Shown: one piece after another, positions 58,332 to 64,000 of the stretch
Layout of the letters: every line of letters begins with the position of its first letter
Position numbering within the stretch: position 1 is the first letter of the stretch
NCBI GenBank assembly: GCA_000972765.1
Contig: CP011265.1
Location: forward strand, 3,345,001 to 3,409,000
Length of the DNA: 64,000 nucleotides
Source: Verrucomicrobia bacterium IMCC26134
Lineage (GTDB): Bacteria > Verrucomicrobiota > Verrucomicrobiia > Opitutales > Opitutaceae
Reading direction: 5' to 3'
Translations under genes and position numbers: made by a program
Notes under the pieces: generated by a model
What the model saw: the letters and a program-made list of their open reading frames with translations, nothing else
The model's database searches: none
Told to the model about the DNA's origin: nothing

Positions 58332-58384
58332 TTGGTGGCACAGACTTTCCGGTCCGTGTTTTCCATGAGGCACCTCGCCGCCGG

Positions 58385-59530
58385 TTACCTCAGCTCAAAA
58401 CACCCGTCCGAACGCTTCGCCACCACCCGCTTTAGCTCCAGCATCATCAACAGCGACGACAACTGGTGCGCCGCCAGTCCCGTTTCAGCGACCAGCGCAT
58501 CCACCCCTAAAATCGCCCCGCCCGCGAACGCAGCGACCACGCGCTCTTCGTCGCCGGTAAGATTAGCCTGGGCCATCTGACTTGCAGTCACTCCGGTGCG
58601 GTTCGCGTTCTCTGGAATAGTAGCCACCCCCGCCGGGCCAAAGCCCTCAAGGTAATTCAACTCGCTCAAAACATCGTCCACACTCGTCAACAAAGTCGCC
58701 CCGTCGCGGATGAGTTGATGACACCCCGCACTGCTGGGCTGGTCGATCCGGCCAGGCACGGCGAAAATCAACCGCCCCTGCTCCCCTGCAAAACGCGCAG
58801 TGATCATCGAACCTCCGCTCACGTCACTCTCCACCACGATCACTGCCCGGCACATCCCGGCCACGATCCGGTTACGCATGGCGAAGGATTGCTTGTCAGC
58901 CCGCCGAGCAAAGGGAAATTCGGTCAGGATCGCGCCACCCTGCTCTTCAATGCGTTGGTAGAGCTTCAGGTTTTCGGGCGGATAGATTATGTCGATGCCG
59001 TTGCCCAATACCGCCGCCGTGCTCCCCCCCGCCTCCAACGCACCCTCGTGCGCGAAGGTGTCGATGCCTCGGGCCAGGCCGCTCACCACGCAAAAGCCCA
59101 ACTTCGCCAGTTCGTATCCAAGTTTCTTCGCCGTAGCCTGCCCGTAAAGCGTGGTGCGACGGGAACCCACGATTGCCACGCACGGAGCGTCGAAGGTGTA
59201 GTCACCGCGCCGATACAGGCCGAGCGGCGGATCGGAGATCTCGCGCAAAAGCGGTGGATAAGCCGAATCCCTGCACGTCACAAATGCAGCCTGGGCCTCC
59301 GCAAGTCGCGCCAGTTCCTTTTCCAAATCCACCAAAGCCTGCCAGCCGCGCAGATTGCCGCTGATCTTCGATCCCACGCCCTTCACCTCCTCCAGTTCGC
59401 GCGCCGACGCTGTGAAGAGCCGCAAGGGATCGCCGCCGAAATGCGCCAGAAGCCGGTTGGTGGTGATGGGCCCGATGTCGGGCAACGCATTCAAAACCAA
59501 AAACGCCTGCGCCTCTGTCATCTCGCTCAT
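58385..59530 (-). CDS. dprA: DNA processing protein DprA
   Basis: A 381-aa protein that loads RecA on incoming single-stranded DNA during transformation. It has an N-terminal helix-hairpin-helix (LVLNALPDIGPITTNRLLAH, ELEEVKGVGSKI), the Rossmann core (VAIVGSRRTTLYGQATAKKL, VVSGLARGIDTFAHEGALEA, LGNGIDIIYP, ILTEFPF, NRIVAGMCRAVIVVESDVSG) and a C-terminal winged helix (GDEERVVAAFAGGAILGVDA). It starts 2 bp after the end of the nnr gene. Confidence 0.95.
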   Translation of the reverse strand: MSEMTEAQAFLVLNALPDIGPITTNRLLAHFGGDPLRLFTASARELEEVKGVGSKISGNLRGWQALVDLEKELARLAEAQAAFVTCRDSAYPPLLREISDPPLGLYRRGDYTFDAPCVAIVGSRRTTLYGQATAKKLGYELAKLGFCVVSGLARGIDTFAHEGALEAGGSTAAVLGNGIDIIYPPENLKLYQRIEEQGGAILTEFPFARRADKQSFAMRNRIVAGMCRAVIVVESDVSGGSMITARFAGEQGRLIFAVPGRIDQPSSAGCHQLIRDGATLLTSVDDVLSELNYLEGFGPAGVATIPENANRTGVTASQMAQANLTGDEERVVAAFAGGAILGVDALVAETGLAAHQLSSLLMMLELKRVVAKRSDGCFELR

Positions 59531-59532
59531 GC

Positions 59533-60996
59533 CTACGAGTGTCGCAGCACCGGCCCCAGAAAGTCGAGCAACTGAGTAGCGGCAACAGCCACCTGGCCAT
59601 GCTTTCGCGCCAGAGCGTCCGCCGCCAGACCGTGCCAGACCAAACCGCGGTCGGCCGTCCCTGAGGGATCTTCCGGCGTCTGCGCCAGCAACCCCGCCAG
59701 CAACCCGGCCAGCAAATCACCGCTCCCTCCGCGCGCCAGCACCGGACCGCCATACAAACTTAAACGGTAAGGACCGCCCGTGCCTATTTCGATGCGACTC
59801 AAGGGTCCTTTTCTGACTACAATCGCTGCCGGCGGGATGCGGCCCTGAATTCGTTCATATTCACCGGCATGAGGGGTGAGAATACGAGCCCCGGTTCCCG
59901 CCGCGATGAGATCCGAGTGCAGCGCGTCCGCATCGATGACCATCGGCACCGGACAACCCCGGACAAATTGCAAAGCGAGACCGATCGTATCCCGCGAGCG
60001 CCCGATACCCGGACCAATCAAAACCGCGGTGGCGCGCGAGACGGCCGTGCGCAACAAAACTATGCCGTCTTGAGAAAGGTCGCCGCCGGGCGTTTCCGGC
60101 AGCCCCAGCCACATCACTTCGGGCATACGAGCCGCAAAAACCGCCGCGAATGACTGCGGCACCGCCGCTGTTATCAGCCCGACTCCGCTGCGCAACGCCG
60201 CCGACACCGCCATCAATGCCGCCCCCGGATACCATCGCGAGCCCGCGATCACCAGCAAGTGGCCGAAGGTGCGTTTATCAGTCTGCGACGACCGGAAAGC
60301 CCTCAGCGGTGCCAATACTTCTGCACCAAGAACCTTATCCTTGATCGACTGGCCGACGACCGGAAAGCCCAGGTCGATGAGTCGAAGCCGGCCCGCATTT
60401 GGCAGGGTTAAAAGCGGGGCCTTCAGACTGCCTGTTGCGTAAGAAAAATCCGCCTGAAACGCCTCTTTCGCATCTAAGCCGCTGGGCAGATCCACTGCCG
60501 CGCGCAACCGCACCGGCAAGGCATTAACCTTGGTGAGGAGCAGAGCGGCCTCAGGTGGCAGGGGGGCTCGATACTGGTAGCCAAATACACCATCGAGACA
60601 GAGCTCATACCCGTCCGCCAAATCCCCAGCTTCACGGGTCCGAACGAGCGCATCCGCGGTTAAGAGTTCACGCCACGCGCGCTGCGCGAGAGGACGGAGC
60701 GTGCGTTCGCCAAAAGCGAATACGACGTCCACTTCAATGCGGAGGGAAAACGCGCGCAACTCGGCGGCGGCGAGCAACGCATCGCCGCCATTGTTGCCTT
60801 TGCCTGCCAGCACGAGGATCCTGGCCGTGGGGGGCAGGCCGCCGATTTCCTCAAAATCACGCAGCACCGCCTCGGCTATACCACGGCCAGCCCGGCGCAT
60901 GGCCTTCCACTCAAGCGCCTCGTCTTTGGCAAGGTGACCCTGCTCAAAAACTCTCGCTTCTTCGCAACTCAAGATTGGGTAGGTTCCAGACAGCAC
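59533..60996 (-). CDS. nnr: Bifunctional NAD(P)HX epimerase / dehydratase
   Basis: A 487-aa fusion that repairs hydrated NADH and NADPH. The N-terminal NnrE epimerase (about residues 1-215) has VLAGKGNNGGDALLAAAELR and DGVFGYQYRAPL. The C-terminal NnrD dehydratase has GHLLVIAGSRWYPGAALMAV, LIGPGIGRSRDT, TPHAGEYERI and GGSGDLLAGLLAGLLA. Both parts have their key motifs. It is upstream of dprA and probably in one operon. Confidence 0.94.
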   Translation of the reverse strand: MLSGTYPILSCEEARVFEQGHLAKDEALEWKAMRRAGRGIAEAVLRDFEEIGGLPPTARILVLAGKGNNGGDALLAAAELRAFSLRIEVDVVFAFGERTLRPLAQRAWRELLTADALVRTREAGDLADGYELCLDGVFGYQYRAPLPPEAALLLTKVNALPVRLRAAVDLPSGLDAKEAFQADFSYATGSLKAPLLTLPNAGRLRLIDLGFPVVGQSIKDKVLGAEVLAPLRAFRSSQTDKRTFGHLLVIAGSRWYPGAALMAVSAALRSGVGLITAAVPQSFAAVFAARMPEVMWLGLPETPGGDLSQDGIVLLRTAVSRATAVLIGPGIGRSRDTIGLALQFVRGCPVPMVIDADALHSDLIAAGTGARILTPHAGEYERIQGRIPPAAIVVRKGPLSRIEIGTGGPYRLSLYGGPVLARGGSGDLLAGLLAGLLAQTPEDPSGTADRGLVWHGLAADALARKHGQVAVAATQLLDFLGPVLRHS

Positions 60997-61091
60997 AGAC
61001 TTAGCTAAGCGGACTCCACTTGAATTTGGCGAGCCTCGTTACGCCTCTCGAATCGTTTTATGAAAAACACTTCGACGACTCAAAATTCGTT

Positions 61092-61529
61092 TCAGACCAG
61101 TGATTGATTGCGAGGATCCATCACCAAGGCCGCCACCGCCATCGCCATCGCGTCGGTGTGCGAAAGGGTGAGCAGCACGCCTTTCGCACCGCGGGCGGCC
61201 AGCAACGCCAGCCCTTGAGTATCCAGCCGCACGAGCGGTTCACCTCGTTCACCATGGTAGACCTCGATGGACTTCCAGCCAAGCTCCGCGCCGATCCCCG
61301 TGCCAAAAGCCTTCGCCACCGCCTCCTTGGCGGCAAAACGCGCTGCTAGAAAAGGCACCGGGTCCCGCATTCCAAGGCAGTAGGCGCGCTCGCCGGGGGT
61401 GAAAGTGTATTCCAAAAACCGATCCCCCTGTCGCTCCCATACGCCTCGCACCCTCGCGATGTCGCAAAGATCGCAACCGAGGCCTATAACGTGTCCTGAA
61501 ATCATCGGTGTCAAAACGGGATCAGGCAC
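61092..61529 (-). CDS. acpS: Holo-[acyl-carrier-protein] synthase
   Basis: A 145-aa enzyme that moves phosphopantetheine from CoA to acyl carrier protein. It shows GLGCDLCDIARVRGVWERQG (Asp for Mg), FAAKEAVAKAFGTGIG (Glu for Mg) and VLLTLSHTDAMAMAVAAL. The GTG at 61529 lies 4 bp after pdxJ; ATG 61505 would drop 8 residues and is also possible. The pdxJ-acpS pairing is conserved in many bacteria. The last residues (NQSLV) resemble the in-gene repeat peptide, perhaps by chance. Confidence 0.93.
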   Translation of the reverse strand: MPDPVLTPMISGHVIGLGCDLCDIARVRGVWERQGDRFLEYTFTPGERAYCLGMRDPVPFLAARFAAKEAVAKAFGTGIGAELGWKSIEVYHGERGEPLVRLDTQGLALLAARGAKGVLLTLSHTDAMAMAVAALVMDPRNQSLV

Positions 61530-61533
61530 AGTG

Positions 61534-62286
61534 TCAGTTCATCACCGGATTCATCTGCGCCTTCATTTCTCTCACCGCCTGCTCGATACCAGTGGTAAGC
61601 GCGCGACTGATGATACTGTGGCCGATGTTGAGTTCATGCACATGCGGCAAGGTGCGAACCTCCGCGACGTTCACGTAGTTGATGCCATGGCCGGCGTTGA
61701 CCACGAGACCCGCCGCATGCGCCTGCTTCGCGCCGGCGACCAGGCGGGCAAACTCCATGGCCCGCTTCGGTCCGTAGTAGGCATTGGCCCAGGCACCGGT
61801 GTGCAACTCGACCCAAGGCGCGCCAAGCTCGGCGGAGGCGGCGATCTGCGCCGCATCGGCATCGATAAAAAGACTCACCAAGATGCCCGCCTTGCGCATC
61901 GCCTCGCACACGGTGCGCACGCGCTCGCGTTGGCCGACCACATCGAGCCCGCCCTCGGTGGAGATTTCCTCGCGGCTCTCCGGCACGAGGCACACGGACT
62001 CGGGTTTCAACGCGAGGGCAAAGGCCGTCATCGCCGGCGTGCAGGCCATCTCCAAGTTGATCCGCGTCTGCGCGACCTCGCGCAGACGATGCACATCACG
62101 CTCCTGGATGTGGCGGCGATCCTCGCGCAGGTGGATGGTGATGCCGTCCGCGCCCGCGCGCTCGGCGAGCGTAGCCAGCAGCACCGGATCGGGCTCGACC
62201 GGTCCGCCGACGGTCTCGGCATAGCCGCGATAGCGCGCCTGCCGGACGGTGGCGCAGTGATCAATATTTACCCCGAGAAGAATCAT
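61534..62286 (-). CDS. pdxJ: Pyridoxine 5'-phosphate synthase
   Basis: A 250-aa TIM barrel that joins 3-amino-2-oxopropyl phosphate and deoxyxylulose 5-phosphate to make PNP. Signature parts are LGVNIDHCATVRQARY, ERAGADGITIHLREDRRHI, VCLVPESREEISTEGGLDV, VSLFIDADAAQIAASAELGA, VELHTGAWANAY and VNAGHGINYVNV. Length is usual. It precedes acpS by 4 bp. Confidence 0.96.
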   Translation of the reverse strand: MILLGVNIDHCATVRQARYRGYAETVGGPVEPDPVLLATLAERAGADGITIHLREDRRHIQERDVHRLREVAQTRINLEMACTPAMTAFALALKPESVCLVPESREEISTEGGLDVVGQRERVRTVCEAMRKAGILVSLFIDADAAQIAASAELGAPWVELHTGAWANAYYGPKRAMEFARLVAGAKQAHAAGLVVNAGHGINYVNVAEVRTLPHVHELNIGHSIISRALTTGIEQAVREMKAQMNPVMN

Positions 62287-62408
62287 ACTTCACACCTTTG
62301 CGCACGAAACGGGAAAACGCACGAAAAAGCCTGCTGTGACCGTGCGGCGCTTTTGTGCTTCCGGTGGGGTTCCTATCGCGGTCATCCTCCGCGCTTCGTT
62401 TTTCTTCC

Positions 62409-63125
62409 ATGCCCACACCTGCAAAGCGCGAAAACATCTTCCTTAACCTCATCCTCAACATTGCGCTGCCCTCGCTGGTGCTGACGAAGCTGAGCACCCC
62501 CGAGCGCCTCGGCCCGGAGGTCGCCCTCGTGCTCGCGCTGCTCTTCCCTCTCGGCTACGGAGTCTGGGACTACCTCCAACGTCGAAAAGTAAACTTCGTA
62601 TCGGGACTGGGTTTCGTGAGCACCTTGCTCACCGGCGGCTTTGGCCTGGCGAAGCTCGACGGCCTCTGGTTCGCCGTGAAGGAGGCCTCGGTGCCCGCAG
62701 TCATCGGCCTTGGCGTGTTGCTCTCGATGAAATCAAAACGCCCGCTCATCCGGGAGTTTCTCTATAACGACCAGGTGATAGACATCCCGAAGGTAGACGC
62801 GGCACTGGCCGCGCGCGGCAACCAGACGGCGTTTGAGCGCCTCTTGGTCCAGGCGGGCTGGTTAGTGGCGTTTTCGTTCCTGGTTAGCGCGGTGCTAAAC
62901 TTCGCACTTGCGCGCTGGCTGCTGACCGCAGCGGCGGGAACGCCGGAGTTTAACGCACAGCTCGGCAAAATGCAGTGGATGAGCTGGCCGGTCATCGTGG
63001 TGCCAAGCATGGGCATGATGATGTTTGCCCTCTGGCGGCTGCTCGGCGGCATCAAACAACTCACCGGGCTGGATCTGGAAGAAGTCTTCCACGCCCAAGC
63101 GGAAAAAGGGAAAGCCGCCTCGTAA
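62409..63125 (+). CDS. VC0807-type integral membrane protein
   Basis: A 238-aa inner-membrane protein with about six helices: IFLNLILNIALPSLVLTKLS, VALVLALLFPLGYGVWDYLQ, FVSGLGFVSTLLTGGFGLA, VPAVIGLGVLLSMKSKRPLI, and two more near residues 150 and 200. The RRKVNFVSGLGFVSTLLTGG pattern fits the VC0807 group, whose role is unknown. I start at ATG 62409; upstream codons are not membrane-like. A hairpin overlaps its stop codon. Confidence 0.8.
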   Translation: MPTPAKRENIFLNLILNIALPSLVLTKLSTPERLGPEVALVLALLFPLGYGVWDYLQRRKVNFVSGLGFVSTLLTGGFGLAKLDGLWFAVKEASVPAVIGLGVLLSMKSKRPLIREFLYNDQVIDIPKVDAALAARGNQTAFERLLVQAGWLVAFSFLVSAVLNFALARWLLTAAAGTPEFNAQLGKMQWMSWPVIVVPSMGMMMFALWRLLGGIKQLTGLDLEEVFHAQAEKGKAAS

Positions 63126-63134
63126 GGCGGCTTT
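63111..63134 (+). terminator. Hairpin over the stop codon of the membrane-protein gene
   Basis: AAAGCCGCCT pairs with AGGCGGCTTT, a 10-bp stem whose loop holds the start of the TAA stop. Only three T follow, so termination may be weak. Confidence 0.5.
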
Positions 63135-63156
63135 AGGAAGAACTCTGAGCTAGGTC

Positions 63157-63223
63157 CGATGTAGGCCCGGCCGATGGTCGGGCTGTTTAAATCGTAGTCT
63201 GACCGGAGGCCAGGCCTACATCG
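63157..63223. repeat. Inverted repeat before the citrate synthase end
   Basis: CGATGTAGGCC (63157-63167) and GGCCTACATCG (63213-63223) are perfect reverse complements separated by 45 bp. It lies between convergent genes and resembles dispersed palindromic intergenic elements. Confidence 0.6.
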
Positions 63224-63254
63224 AGCCGCTCCACCCGCAGGGCGAAACGCGCCA

Positions 63255-64000
63255 TCACTCCTTCCGCTGGCTGCTCGGCACGTAGTTGCGGAGCGGTTCG
63301 CCGACGTAGATCTGGCGGGGACGATAAATCTTGAGCTTGGGGTTGGCCGCGACCTCGCGCCATTGCGCGATCCAGCCTGGCATACGACCGATGGCGAACA
63401 TCACGGTAAACATGTTCTCGGGGATGCCGAGGGCGCGCATGATAAGACCGGAGTAGAAATCAACATTGGGATAGAGCTTGCGCTGGATGAAGTAGTCGTC
63501 GCTGAGGGCGCACTCTTCGAGCTTCATCGCGATATTGAGCAAGGGGTCATCCTTGATGCCCAGCGACGTGAGCGCCTTGTAGAACGAGGCCTTGATGATC
63601 TTCGCGCGCGGATCGTAGTTCTTATAAACACGGTGACCGAAGCCCATCAGGCGGTCGCCCTTGCCGGACTTGGCGGCGGCGATGAAACGGGTGCCATCGT
63701 CACCATCGGCGTGAATGTTTTTAAGCATCTCGATCACCGCCATGTTGGCTCCGCCATGAAGAGGACCCCAGAGCGCATTGATTCCGGCCGAGACCGAGGC
63801 GAACAGGTTAGCGCCCGCCGAGGCGACCATGCGCACGGTCGAGGTCGAGCAGTTTTGCTCGTGGTCGGCGTGGAGGAGCAGAAACAGATTCAGCGCAGAG
63901 GCGACCTCAGGAGTGGAAACATACTCCTCGTAAGGAGACGAGAACATCAGATGCAGGAAGTTCTCACAGTAACCAAGGGATGGCTTGGGGTAGTTGAAGG
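63255..64000 (-). CDS. gltA: Citrate synthase (C-terminal part, gene runs off the window)
   Basis: The frame continues to the window edge, giving about 247 residues of the C-terminal half. It catalyses citrate formation from oxaloacetate and acetyl-CoA. Catalytic residues are His in [20 protein letters not shown], His in [14 protein letters not shown] and Asp in [35 protein letters not shown] and the final [20 protein letters not shown] mark the hexameric Gram-negative type. The 5' part lies outside. Confidence 0.96.
   Translation of the reverse strand, partial: FNYPKPSLGYCENFLHLMFSSPYEEYVSTPEVASALNLFLLLHADHEQNCSTSTVRMVASAGANLFASVSAGINALWGPLHGGANMAVIEMLKNIHADGDDGTRFIAAAKSGKGDRLMGFGHRVYKNYDPRAKIIKASFYKALTSLGIKDDPLLNIAMKLEECALSDDYFIQRKLYPNVDFYSGLIMRALGIPENMFTVMFAIGRMPGWIAQWREVAANPKLKIYRPRQIYVGEPLRNYVPSSQRKE

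Noticed and set aside
61081-61105. A fourth copy of the in-gene palindromic repeat at the end of acpS (NQSLV)
   Set aside because: It shares only short words (CAATCA, ACTGGTC) in a different order; the match is too short to separate from chance.

Overview
The window is a GC-rich bacterial chromosome segment, most likely from a member of the Verrucomicrobiota close to Opitutales/Opitutaceae. That assignment is an inference from a PEP-CTERM protein, a TIGR02597-type surface protein, a C-terminal DPDADGLGNLLEYAF module of the kind common in verrucomicrobial secreted proteins, and Gram-negative outer-membrane genes. No rRNA gene is present to confirm it.

Layout. 1-5,000: end of a SNF2 helicase, a TPR membrane protein, two exported proteins and an orphan RelB/DinJ-type antitoxin. 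5,000-17,000: a large DExH helicase, a divergent ribokinase / pyrimidine nucleoside phosphorylase pair with twin palindromic operators, an ammonium transporter, a CDF transporter overlapping GTP-type PEP carboxykinase, a DUF2237 protein and metX. 17,000-20,000: the conserved rpmH-rnpA-yidD-yidC cluster. 20,000-30,000: Y-family polymerase, upp, other salvage and envelope genes, RNase P RNA and an Rrf2 regulator. 30,000-37,400: gyrB-gyrA, a type IV pilin-like protein, rsfS and nadD. 51,000-64,000: amidase, UDP-glucuronate decarboxylase, tgt, an anthranilate-synthase-type glutaminase, nrdR, HIT protein, a subtilase-like secreted protein, dprA, nnrD/E, acpS, pdxJ and citrate synthase.

The accessory core is a 13.2-kb island (37,552-50,854) inserted in the 3' half of a tRNA-Leu(UAA) gene and bounded by a perfect 59-bp direct repeat. 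Its right part is a minus-strand operon: tyrosine integrase, an unknown 247-aa protein, an AlpA/excisionase-like protein and a primase-helicase. These genes are joined by ATGA overlaps or a short gap. A candidate iteron-type origin lies just beyond the primase. The left part is a complete compact type II-C CRISPR system: cas9 (1,086 aa, with a divergent RuvC-I motif), cas1, cas2, a predicted minus-strand tracrRNA with terminator, and an array of 29 intact repeats plus one mosaic remnant. The repeats carry an unusual run of eight G that varies from 7 to 10. The tracrRNA anti-repeat matches the repeat perfectly over 26 bp, including that G tract. Integrase, replication and interference genes therefore appear to travel together as one element, with the distal end of the array running directly into the origin-like sequence.

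Other points of interest are a short palindromic repeat inserted in the same reading frame in unrelated genes, a tRNA-guanine transglycosylase that lacks all three zinc cysteines, and the twin operators between rbsK and the nucleoside phosphorylase.
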